Assembly (NCBI GenBank): GCA_016845145.1
Contig: JAERTE010000141.1
Location: 1-64,000, forward strand
Direction of reading: 5' to 3'
Length of the DNA: 64,000 nt
DNA from: Rhodospirillaceae bacterium
GTDB lineage: Bacteria > Pseudomonadota > Alphaproteobacteria > Rhodospirillales > Casp-alpha2
Below the pieces are notes generated by a model that searched no databases, was not told the DNA's origin, and saw only the letters and a list, made by a program, of their open reading frames with translations. The translations under genes were made by a program, and so were the position numbers. Shown here one piece after another: positions 1 through 9,100 of this stretch; position 1 is the first letter of the stretch, and each line of letters opens with the position of its first letter.

Positions 1-294
1 TTTCCCGACAATGCGCTTTTGTTGGCGGCTATAAAGGTCGCTGACGAAACCAAAGTAAAAGCCAGTATCGCCGAACTTGCCCCAAAGCGGGCTCAAGTAC
101 AAAAATGAACCGCCCGGAACCTGGCCGCTCAGTTCCATGTCCACTTCCACGGATCGGAATGTGCCGGTATCCGGGTAGCGATGATAAACATCCACAAGAT
201 GCCAAGGCAAAGCGCGCCATTTCGGCGCCGACACATCGGCCGCGACGCCAATGGGCAGGCATGCAAACAAAGCAAGTGCCAGCACCCGCATCAT
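1..294 (-). CDS. Secreted protein of unknown function, C-terminus cut by window edge
   Basis: An open frame runs from a double ATG (294 and 291) to the window edge, giving the first 98 residues. Residues 1-20 (MMRVLALALFACLPIGVAAD) are a clear signal peptide, so the product is periplasmic or outer-membrane associated. The mature part is rich in aromatic residues (KWRALPWHLVDVYHRYP; LYLSPLWGKFGDTGFYFG). I do not recognise the family. It starts 43 bp downstream of the efflux-protein gene on the same strand and is probably the last visible member of the secretion operon. No strong Shine-Dalgarno sequence is visible. Confidence 0.6.
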   Translation of the reverse strand, partial: MMRVLALALFACLPIGVAADVSAPKWRALPWHLVDVYHRYPDTGTFRSVEVDMELSGQVPGGSFLYLSPLWGKFGDTGFYFGFVSDLYSRQQKRIVGK

Positions 295-336
295 TGTCTT
301 CGCCGAAGGGGAGGGGAAAGATATCATGTCATGGCG

Positions 337-2178
337 CTACCGGGTCAGCACCTGGCAGCCGTTCCCTTCCGTTTGGAAAGTGGCACACAAGCTGTTGGCC
401 TCTTGAAGGCCAGCGTATGGGCCGACAAGCACACTGACCCAGGTGCCGCGTTCCCCATGCATGTTCTGGCGTTGGATTTCCGGTTTCACGGTTTTCAACT
501 GATCGGGAAAGCGTTGCTGCAAGCGCCGCCAATGACGCCAAGCCGCGCGCTCGCTCCAAAGCGTCGCCACATGGACCCAATGACCATCCTCGGGAAGATT
601 GGGAACGAGGCCGCGAATCGGATGTTTGGCGTCTTCATCTTGGAAGTACCCAGGCGGGCGGGAGACATGTGGCCGTTCCTGATTGCCGACGACCATGACC
701 GGTTCGGGTTCCATGCTGCCGCCAAGCGCGCGGAACAAATCAACACTGGCCTGAAACCGGGAGAAATCCACTTGGTGGAGTTCATCGCGTTCCGTGAACA
801 ACGTCCGCTCAGTGTCTAGAAGCGTCAGATAGTCTGAGGCGCCTATGCCGTATGACTCCTTGGAGAACCCATAAGCGTCGACCGCCGCGCTGACGGCTTG
901 CTGCTGCAGGTCGCGCCTAAGCGTCAGGTAGTGGATGGATACCAAGGCGTTTTCGACCTCGTTGATGGCGCTATAAATGGATTGTACATAGTTGTGGACG
1001 AGTTCTTGGTGTTGCGCTTCTTCGTATTTGATTTGGCTCTCACGTCGGCCTGCATCGAAGATAATTTGTGCAATTGTCGCGCCTGCCGAAAAAAAGAAGC
1101 TTTCCGGGCTGAACAAGAAATCCAAATGCCGCGCGCCGTATCCAGCCTCGGCGGTGAGATTGACGGCTGGAAACAATTCTGCGCGGGCGGCATCGATATC
1201 GGCGTCGGCGGCGATCAGGGTCGACTCGATCTGGCGGATATCCGGGCGCCGCATAATCAGGCGTGACGGTACGCCGGGATTGACGTTGGGGAACTGAATA
1301 TCAGCCAAGCTGTCACTCTTCAGTTTGACTTTCGAGGGAGGCTGGCCAATCAGCACGGCAATGGCGTTGATCCGTTGTTGGGCCTGTAGTTCAAGAACTG
1401 GTATTACCGCTTTCGACGCTGCCACGGCGGCGCGTTGCTGCGCCAGTTGCAGATTTGTCGCCTCGCCGCCTTCTACTCGCAGGCGCACGGCCTCTTGCAT
1501 GTTTGTCAGTGTAGTTTGAGTCCAATCCGCGGTGCGAATGCGATCTTGCAAAGACAAGTATTCGATGAAGTTTTGGGTGATATCGGCGGTTAAGGTCAGC
1601 GCGACGGTTTCGCGGTCAAAAAGGCTGGCCCAGGCGCGCTCAAGAGCCGCTTGGGTTTTGGCGCGGTTTTTGCCCCAAAGATCGACCTCGTAACTGGCCT
1701 CAATCCCTACTTGGTACAAATGCCGGGATCGGCGGCTCGTGGACGAACCCGGTTCCACAGAGCCGACGCCTCCTTCGGGTTTGTCGACCTCATAGGAACC
1801 CGAGGCGCTGAGTTCGGGCCATTCGTCCGCGCGTTCGACCCCGGCAAGTGCGTGTGCCTGTGCGATACGCGCAATGGCGGCTTTCAGTTGATAGTTGTTG
1901 GCCAAGCCTCGCTCGATCAAATCATTGAGCTCGCTGTTGCCGAAGTGACGCCACCATCGCGAGATCGACTGGGGCACTGTGCCGGGCGCTGTCTCGGCCA
2001 CTTGTTTCGCGTTTTTGGAACCTTCTGGGGCATGCTTGAAGGAGCCCGGCACCTCGATACTGGGCAAATCATATTCGTCACGCTTTCCCAAGCAGCCCGA
2101 AAGCATGCCGGTAACGAACAGTGAAAGCGCAAGCAAGGCCGTGGATTTGGTAGGTTTCAAGGTCATGGTTGTCCGCAT
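337..2178 (-). CDS. TolC/NodT-family outer-membrane efflux lipoprotein with C-terminal SPOR domain
   Basis: This is the outer-membrane channel of a tripartite exporter, 613 residues. An N-terminal lipobox (VTGMLSGC, Cys29) marks it as a lipoprotein of the OprM/NodT type. The body (about 60-500) carries the duplicated OEP repeat, with NYQLKAAIARIAQAHALAG in repeat 1 and the typical MRRPDIRQIESTLIAADADI at the start of repeat 2. The last ~80 residues (HWVHVATLWSERAAWRHW ... WVSVLVGPYAGLQEANSLC) look like a SPOR domain, known to bind denuded peptidoglycan glycan strands. Channel proteins of this family normally stop near 480-500 residues, so the SPOR part is an extra module. The start at 2178 has AGAGG five bases upstream. 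It lies 18 bp after the regulator gene. The channel call is secure; the SPOR call is by pattern. Confidence 0.9.
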   Translation of the reverse strand: MRTTMTLKPTKSTALLALSLFVTGMLSGCLGKRDEYDLPSIEVPGSFKHAPEGSKNAKQVAETAPGTVPQSISRWWRHFGNSELNDLIERGLANNYQLKAAIARIAQAHALAGVERADEWPELSASGSYEVDKPEGGVGSVEPGSSTSRRSRHLYQVGIEASYEVDLWGKNRAKTQAALERAWASLFDRETVALTLTADITQNFIEYLSLQDRIRTADWTQTTLTNMQEAVRLRVEGGEATNLQLAQQRAAVAASKAVIPVLELQAQQRINAIAVLIGQPPSKVKLKSDSLADIQFPNVNPGVPSRLIMRRPDIRQIESTLIAADADIDAARAELFPAVNLTAEAGYGARHLDFLFSPESFFFSAGATIAQIIFDAGRRESQIKYEEAQHQELVHNYVQSIYSAINEVENALVSIHYLTLRRDLQQQAVSAAVDAYGFSKESYGIGASDYLTLLDTERTLFTERDELHQVDFSRFQASVDLFRALGGSMEPEPVMVVGNQERPHVSRPPGYFQDEDAKHPIRGLVPNLPEDGHWVHVATLWSERAAWRHWRRLQQRFPDQLKTVKPEIQRQNMHGERGTWVSVLVGPYAGLQEANSLCATFQTEGNGCQVLTR

Positions 2179-2196
2179 ATGTACCTCTGGTGCCCC

Positions 2197-3918
2197 TTAG
2201 TCGAAAGCCGAATTCTCGGGAAGAAACGCGGAAACCGCGACCCACTTCACCAGCGGGTGCGATATTTCCAGATCACCGGGCTTGCCGCGCCGACCGGGGC
2301 GCTGTCGTAAAACACCGGACGCAACCGCACGCTTGATTTCAGTGTCGAGCATTTCGTTGGTATCGGGCCAGTCCTGTTGCAGCGTCTCAACATCCCGCGC
2401 CACCGGGGCCGATGCCACGGCATGCAGCAATCGGCGGTCGAGATTGTGGGCTTCAATCCTTTCGGCAACGAGCGCAAACATGTCCACGGGCGGCACCGCA
2501 CCGGGGCCGTGTTTCGACCAATTGACGGCATCGTGCACGGATGTGGCGAGCCGCGCTAGAAACCCCGGAACGCCTTGGGCCAAATCCTTGACCCAATTCC
2601 CGGCGGGGTGGTTGCGGCCCAACAGGTTTAACAGTATCTCATCCGCTGTTTCAGGTGTCATGTGGGCGAGGCGCAATTTCTCAACGCTATCAATCCCTGT
2701 GTTCGGCGCGCGGCCTCGGTAGGTCATGGCCACCAGGCGTGGCGAAGAGGGCGTGTCGGATGCATGTTTTGCCAACTGAAAAAAGTTCTCGCGCGGCAGA
2801 AGGTGACAATCTTCGATGATCCAGACCTTGTTCGGCGAACTCTGAATGTGTTTTGCGAAGCTGTCTACATCCAGCAGTTCATCCGAGCCTTCGCGTTCGA
2901 TACGTCCTAATGAGGCGCTGCCGGGTTGGCTGTCCGGTATTGCACAAATCCAGGTCTCCGCCTCAAATCCATCCCGCTGGGCATAGTGCATAAATTGACC
3001 GGCCAGCGTTGTCTTGCCCATGCCGCTTTCACCTTCAATCAGGACGGTATGGGACCCGCCGTTGCGTAGATCGCGCAAATGATGGCGCAGGATATCCGTT
3101 TCCGTTCGAAGACCGCAGGTTATTGCGCGATCGGGCATGACTCGTCGCCACTGAAAATCCCCGTCCAAGGGCACAACCCATGGAATGCCGGCGGCAGTAT
3201 CCAAACGAAGATCCTTGATCACGTTAAGGACAGAGCGATGCAATGCGACGGCGCTGGGTCGGCCCGCCCGGATCATATCGCGTGCGACTGAGATAGCCTT
3301 GCCGCCGATGGCTTCTCCGGTCCACTCGCCTTGCCGATCGGTGCTGGCATAGATATACCCGAATGCAAGACCAGCTTGAATTTCATTCGTTTCGGGCGTC
3401 AGAGACTGTAACGCCTGGGCAACGGCTTTTGCCGCCCGGATTGCCCGCAAGACATCATGCCGACGAACTTTTCGGATGCCGAAAATCATATCGCACCGCC
3501 CACCCATGTGGGAAAGAAACACGGCACCGAAATCGAAAGCGGTTTCTGCAAACACGCGGTAGAGATCGCGATGCAGTTCATTGCCATCGTCGGTTAGCTT
3601 GCTTGTCAGTTCAAGGCTGAGAACAGCGCACGGGCGGCGCTCTATGGCGGTCGAGAATGCCGTTGGTGGAGCTTCCATCGCATCTAAGGGCACAGGCCCA
3701 TCGATGGATAATCCGTCGATAGAAAAACTTTTCGAAATCGCCATTGCGCGATTGGAGACGCCCATTTTCTTGAATAGAGAAACCATGTGCTGTTTGACGG
3801 TGCCAATGCCGATGTTGAGCTCGTGGGCGATTTCCTTATTGGCTTTGCCGTCACGTAGTAATGTCAGAATCTGCCGCTGGCGTGGCGATAGCACGACCGA
3901 TTGGCGGGTTCCGAACAT
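2197..3918 (-). CDS. LuxR-type HTH regulator with cyclase-homology-like and AAA ATPase domains
   Basis: This is a putative transcription regulator of the secretion operon. Residues 9-63 form a LuxR/FixJ helix-turn-helix (LSPRQRQILTLLRDGKANKE ... IGTVKQHMVSLFKKMGV). Residues ~95-240 resemble a class III nucleotide cyclase homology fold (AVLSLELTSKL, GGRCDMIFGI, GEAIGGKAISVARDMI), but no complete set of metal-binding aspartates is evident, so it may be a sensor. A P-loop ATPase follows (VLIEGESGMGKTTLAGQF). LAL/MalT regulators carry the HTH at the C-terminus; here it is at the N-terminus. A TTG at 3966 would add 16 residues, but the ATG at 3918 has AAGGGAAG ten bases upstream, so I chose it. 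The gene lies between the Pro-rich protein and the efflux channel. Confidence 0.75.
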   Translation of the reverse strand: MFGTRQSVVLSPRQRQILTLLRDGKANKEIAHELNIGIGTVKQHMVSLFKKMGVSNRAMAISKSFSIDGLSIDGPVPLDAMEAPPTAFSTAIERRPCAVLSLELTSKLTDDGNELHRDLYRVFAETAFDFGAVFLSHMGGRCDMIFGIRKVRRHDVLRAIRAAKAVAQALQSLTPETNEIQAGLAFGYIYASTDRQGEWTGEAIGGKAISVARDMIRAGRPSAVALHRSVLNVIKDLRLDTAAGIPWVVPLDGDFQWRRVMPDRAITCGLRTETDILRHHLRDLRNGGSHTVLIEGESGMGKTTLAGQFMHYAQRDGFEAETWICAIPDSQPGSASLGRIEREGSDELLDVDSFAKHIQSSPNKVWIIEDCHLLPRENFFQLAKHASDTPSSPRLVAMTYRGRAPNTGIDSVEKLRLAHMTPETADEILLNLLGRNHPAGNWVKDLAQGVPGFLARLATSVHDAVNWSKHGPGAVPPVDMFALVAERIEAHNLDRRLLHAVASAPVARDVETLQQDWPDTNEMLDTEIKRAVASGVLRQRPGRRGKPGDLEISHPLVKWVAVSAFLPENSAFD

Positions 3919-4018
3919 TTTGCGTCCGCTTCCCTTATTGGGTTTGATATCGCGAGCTTGTTTCAATGCACCTGCACACTGGTTCGTTGATGATCAAATA
4001 CGTACGATTCTGACTGGC

Positions 4019-4780
4019 CTATTTTGCGGCCATGGAAGGGCTGCTGTTCGCCGGTTCCGCCGCCGACAAAATGTCGATTTCCGAAACGGCTGCCGCGACT
4101 TTGTCTCGGAGCTCACCTCCACTTCTGCTTGGTGCCGGGGAGGGATTGTTGCTCGGCTCAGGCTGAGACGGGACGGCTGGCGATGGGGCTGGTTTAATCC
4201 CTGTTGGAATTTGCCCGGGGGACTGCTTGATTTGATCCCCGCTAGGCCGGGAAGCTTGCTTGCTCGGGGCGGACGGCGCGTTTTGGCGGGCTTTGCTTGG
4301 TTTCGAAGCCTCGGGGTTGGATAGGCGAGGGGAAACGCGCAATGACGATGGCTTGGTCCCGGCGGATACTGGTGGTTCAGACGGCGGCTTAGATAGCGGT
4401 GCCGACAGCGGTTTTGATGGCGACGTGTTTTTTGGCGCGTCGACGGGAACCGTTTGTTGTGTTGGTGATGCGGAGGCCAAAGCATCGATCTCACGGGTGA
4501 TCGCATTCGCACGTTGAGCAACCATGTCCATCGCACCCGCAATGGCCGGTATGTCCCGGATTTGCTCCATATCAAGCATGGCATTCACGTGCTTGTGGAG
4601 TTGCTCCGCCAACGAAGTCAAATGCGCCAATTGACCCGCTTTCGGCGCGCGAGCCTCGGCATCTTGATCGATGTCCAAGACATCCAGCTCCAGAGCCTTC
4701 GTCACTTCTTGAACCGACGCACCGTCTTGAAACAGAATCTGCAATCTAGCCAAAACAGCGGAGGGGATTTTTATGGTCAT
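4019..4780 (-). CDS. Pro/Ser-rich protein of unknown function in secretion operon
   Basis: A 253-residue protein without signal peptide or membrane segment. The N-terminal ~95 residues are helical (IPSAVLARLQILFQDGASVQ; HLTSLAEQLHKHVNAMLDME). Residues ~100-215 are a low-complexity Pro/Ser/Lys tract (KPLSAPLSKPPSEPPVS), probably disordered, and a short charged helical tail follows (LRDKVAAAVSEIDIL). I do not recognise the family. It starts 26 bp after the HlyD-type gene on the same strand, so it is likely co-transcribed with the exporter and may be a cytosolic accessory factor; that role is only inferred from position. Confidence 0.6.
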   Translation of the reverse strand: MTIKIPSAVLARLQILFQDGASVQEVTKALELDVLDIDQDAEARAPKAGQLAHLTSLAEQLHKHVNAMLDMEQIRDIPAIAGAMDMVAQRANAITREIDALASASPTQQTVPVDAPKNTSPSKPLSAPLSKPPSEPPVSAGTKPSSLRVSPRLSNPEASKPSKARQNAPSAPSKQASRPSGDQIKQSPGQIPTGIKPAPSPAVPSQPEPSNNPSPAPSRSGGELRDKVAAAVSEIDILSAAEPANSSPSMAAK

Positions 4781-4806
4781 GTTTCAAATCTCGCTTTCTG
4801 CAAGTT

Positions 4807-6168
4807 TCATCGCTCGCGGAACGCCCGATCAAGAGCATCCGTCAGCGGTTTTAGGAGATATTCCAAGAGCGTCTTTTGCCCTGTTGCGATGTCGGCCTGA
4901 ACGCTCATCCCAGGCACGACCGTAAACTTACCCGGCGTGTTTCCCACGTGCGGCTTGTCGAGTTTCACCCACCCTTTGAAAAACGCTTCACCATTGTCTT
5001 TGACATGGCTGGAAGCCGACACACGCCGCAAGGTTCCACTTACACCGCCAAACCGGCTGAAATCGTAGCTGCCGACCTTCACCATGACGTCTTGACCGAC
5101 GTTTACGTGGCCGATGTCGTCCGTCAGAATTCGCACCTCTGCTTCGAGGGTTTCGTCTACGGGAACGATGCGCATGATCAACGCGCCAGGCTGAACCACC
5201 TGACCAACCGTCTGCACGCGCAGGTCTTGCACAAGTCCATTGATCGGCGCCGTGAGATGCAGCCTGTTGACGCGGTCCTTGACGCGCGCCATGGCATTGC
5301 GGACCTCGGCGATCTCGGCGGAAACCGAACCCATTTCCGCTAGCGCCTCGCGCCGTGTTTGCGCGCCCAGATCTTCCAGGCGGCGCCGGGACTCGGTCTC
5401 GGTTTGTTTGATCACCTTGATCTGGTCGAGCAAGCGCGAAACTTCGCCGTCAGCGGTTATTTTGGCGCGCTGGGTTTCCAAAAACTCCATGCGCGGGATC
5501 AGTTTTTTGTCGACCATTTTCTTGCGCATAACGACCATTTCGCCAGTGACCTTCTGTTGCTGGCGGGCGACGGAGAGAGATTCGCGCATCTGACGCATCT
5601 CGCGCCCGCGTTGCGCAATCTGGGATTGGATCACCGAGCGGCTGGTGCGCATGGACTCGATCTGATTGAGATAGATTTGCTGCTGATCGGCGACCAATTC
5701 CGGGTGCAGTTCTCCCATCGTACCGAAGTCGGGATCACGGCCTTCGGCGAATGCGCTCAGGCGCTCACCACGCAGCCGCAGAGCGGCAAAGCGAGCCTCC
5801 ATCTGCAACAGTTCAGCATTGTCTTGGGCGCCATCCATTGAGACGAGGTGTTGTCCGGCTTCCACCCTGGAGCCTTCCTCAACCAGAATCTCCGAAATCA
5901 CGCCGCCTTCAAGATGTTCAACCACCTTGACCGATCCGCTCGGAACGACTTCACCGGGCGCCGTCGCCACTTCGCTGATTTCGACAAATGCGGACCAGCC
6001 AATGAACAACCCGACCAACAAGGTAATCGCGAACAGCGCCGGTTTGACGAACTGCGGCACCACCTCTTCTTGCAACTGAATAGCTTCGGACAACAGCCGT
6101 TTGTGGCGTCGTCCGAGAACCACCTTTTGTGCGCTTTGCTGTTGGTCGTCAAATGGCATTATATTCAT
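4807..6168 (-). CDS. HlyD-family type I secretion adaptor (membrane fusion protein)
   Basis: This is the periplasmic adaptor linking the inner-membrane ABC exporter to the TolC-type channel, 453 residues. A single membrane anchor spans about 43-61, followed by the family's typical first biotinyl-lipoyl half (VATAPGEVVPSGSVKVVEHL EGGVISEI split over the strand turn). A long coiled-coil hairpin (about 130-290, with QSQIAQRGREMRQMRESLSV) comes next, then the second lipoyl half and a beta-barrel region ending in VPGMSVQADIATGQKTLLEY, the signature of LapC/PrtE/HlyD proteins. Its start overlaps the end of the ABC exporter gene by 4 bp, which implies translational coupling. Length and domain order are normal for the family. 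Confidence 0.93.
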   Translation of the reverse strand: MNIMPFDDQQQSAQKVVLGRRHKRLLSEAIQLQEEVVPQFVKPALFAITLLVGLFIGWSAFVEISEVATAPGEVVPSGSVKVVEHLEGGVISEILVEEGSRVEAGQHLVSMDGAQDNAELLQMEARFAALRLRGERLSAFAEGRDPDFGTMGELHPELVADQQQIYLNQIESMRTSRSVIQSQIAQRGREMRQMRESLSVARQQQKVTGEMVVMRKKMVDKKLIPRMEFLETQRAKITADGEVSRLLDQIKVIKQTETESRRRLEDLGAQTRREALAEMGSVSAEIAEVRNAMARVKDRVNRLHLTAPINGLVQDLRVQTVGQVVQPGALIMRIVPVDETLEAEVRILTDDIGHVNVGQDVMVKVGSYDFSRFGGVSGTLRRVSASSHVKDNGEAFFKGWVKLDKPHVGNTPGKFTVVPGMSVQADIATGQKTLLEYLLKPLTDALDRAFRER

Positions 6169-9100
6169 CCCAAGTTTGACATAACGACTTGTTTGACGTT
6201 GTCGTTGTCGAAGTTACCCATGGTTCGGATGGCGCCGTGCTCAAGGTAGATAACCTTGTCGGCCAGTTTCAAATGGCTGGGCCGGTGCGATACGATGAAA
6301 ACGGTTGAACGTTGGCGCAGAAACTCCAGTGCCTTGACGAAAGCGTTGTCGCCCTCAGGGTCCAGTCCGTTGCCCGGTTCATCAAACAAGACCAACGAAG
6401 CCGGTTTGAGAAAAGCCCGTGCCAAACCCAGTTTCTGGCGGAACCCGTTTGGCATTTGATCGGCTTGGGAATCGGACAGCCGGAAATCGAACCCGGACCG
6501 TTTCCAATTACCGGAGCCTTGTTCCAGCGCCTCGATCTCTTCGAGAACGTCGGCCTGATCCGCCGCCCAACGAAGATCTTCATCCGTGGCGGTCGGGTGA
6601 ACCAAGCGAAGGTTTTGCGCAATGGTTCCATAGTAAAGTTCGGAATGCTGCGGCATGTAGCTGACTTCCTCGCGCAGCCGTGCCGGCGACATTTGGCGTA
6701 TGTCCGTTCCATCAAGCTTAATACTGCCGGCTTGCGGGTGATAAGCCCTGACCAACAACTTCAACAGGGTCGATTTGCCGGACCCATTGGGGCCGGCTAT
6801 GGCCACAACCTCGCCCGGTTCGATGTCGAACGAAAGCCCCAGCAGTGCCGGATCGGCATTCATCGAGTATCGGAACGACACGCGTGAGAATTCCAGCCCA
6901 CCCTTAGATGTTGGCCGCGTCGCTTGGCGCGATTCGATTTCCTGTTCGGCATCTAGCCGCATGAGATTATCGATCTGGCGCAAACTGTTGAGGACCCGGA
7001 CAATCGTCGATGCCGACATGAAGGCATTTTGGATGGGGCCGGTCAGGCGCCACATAATAATCATCGACGCGATAATGGCGCCGCCTGAAACTTCGGCGTT
7101 CATAGCCCCGATACCGGCAACCGTAAGCGCCGCGATACCGCCGAACGTCGAGATGGCTTGAGACATGGCGGCGACGCGCTCATTGAACTGCAAAGCCTTG
7201 AACTCAGTCATGGCGGCGGCGCCCGACAGATCGGTGAAACGTGCGATCCAGCGGCCGGTGGCATCGGCGGACTTCAGCGTGGTCATATTGTCGAGAGTCT
7301 CTTCGACAAACTCATCGCGCTTCGATTTCAGTCGTGATGCCTTGGTCGTCCGCCTTGCCTGGGGGCCGAATGTCAGGCTGCCCAAGATGGCGTAGGTCGC
7401 CGCGACGAACAGGACCACGACCAGCATCCAAGGATTGATGAGCGTCAGCACGACGACAAAGACCATCGTCGCCGGCAGCTCGTATGCCAGCGTCGCCAGA
7501 GGCCCCATAAAGAAGTCTCGCAGCGCTTCGAGGTCCTTGACCCGCGCAACCTGTTCCGCAACAGGCACCCGCTCGATGGACGGAGGCGGCAGGTTCAGGA
7601 TTTTCTGGAAAATGCTGTTACCGATGATGTATTCGCTGCGACCCGCCATAAACGACATGATTCGCCCCTTGAGGCGTTTCAATTGCCATTCAATTGCAAA
7701 TGCGATGCCGACACCCAGAACCAACAAAGCGCCGATTTGAAGGTCTTTGGTCGGTAGAACGAAATTGAACGTTCCCATGACGAACAACGGTGTCGCCAAG
7801 GAAAGAATGGTGCTCAAGACCGTCAAGCCAAGTGCCAGCGCCATAAAGCCCTTGAACCGCATGATGACCGATCGGGTCCAGCCGGCTTGCGCGCGGTTGA
7901 CTTCGGTTTCTTCGACACGGATTGGTTTGAAGACGTAGGCCTCTCCCGTTCCGTCAGGGTCGGCATGGGATTGAACGGACACGCTCTCACTGTCAAACAC
8001 CCGGAAGCCCTGTTCAGGCGACCAATCCAGCACAACCTTGGCTGCGTTATCATCGGGGACGAACAGGCATGGCAGCAGGCGCGGATCCAGGTTCTTGAGC
8101 TTGGTGCGATAGGAATCGCTCTCGAAGCCAAGGGTCGCCATGATCGAGCGGAACCCCGATAAATCCATTGATTCTGCCAAATGCGGCAGCGATTCCGCGA
8201 CCGTGCGCGACGCGCCCCGCCATTTCAGCCCGGCTAACAAGGCTGGAAGACATAGCGAAAGATCGGAGGCAACCGGGAAATGATGGATGGAATCGGAAAG
8301 TTGCCACTCAGCGCGTGCCGGCGCCTCGTTTTCGGGTTTGTCATTGCCGGCGTCAAGGCGCCCGGATGCCAGATGCTCTTCCAGCGACGTCGGCTCCAGG
8401 TGGCCGTCTTCCAATGAATAGAAGGTATCGGCCATACGGACCAGCGACGGACGGTGGGCGACCAGGATGATCGTAGCCTTCCCTTTCTTGCTCTCAAGGT
8501 ATTCACGCAGCGCTGCATCGCCACGCCCATCCATGGCAATATTGGCCTCATCGAACAGGATGATTTTTGGGTCGAAAATAATCTCCCGCGCGATGGCTAT
8601 GCGTTGGCGGATTCCCGCCGGCATCATATCAACGGCGCCATCGCCAACCGGTGTCTCGTAACCAAGGCGCATGCCGGCAACGACCTCGTCCAGCGCCACC
8701 GCTTCACATGCTCTGATCGCTTGGTCGGTGAGATCGTCGTCAAACATCGTGACGTTTTCTAAGATCGTGCCACCGATCAAGTTGCCACGTTGCGGAAGAT
8801 GGGCGATGCGGCGGTCCAGCTCGCTGGGCGGCACCTTGGAGATGGGCACGCCATCAATGAGAATTTCGCCTTCGTCTTGATCAAGCACACCACCGATCAG
8901 GTTCATCAGGCTCGTCTTGCCCTGGCCGCTATCGCCCAAAATCGCCACGCATTCGCCTGGCGTGATGGTCAGGTTCAAGTTGTCGAATAGAGGTTCCGCA
9001 GCACGTGGGAATTGCACTTTTACGTCCCGTAATTCAATCGCGCCGTCCATGTCTCCGAAATTCGTCACCGGTTCTTCGGGTTCGGCGACCGGTAATGCGA

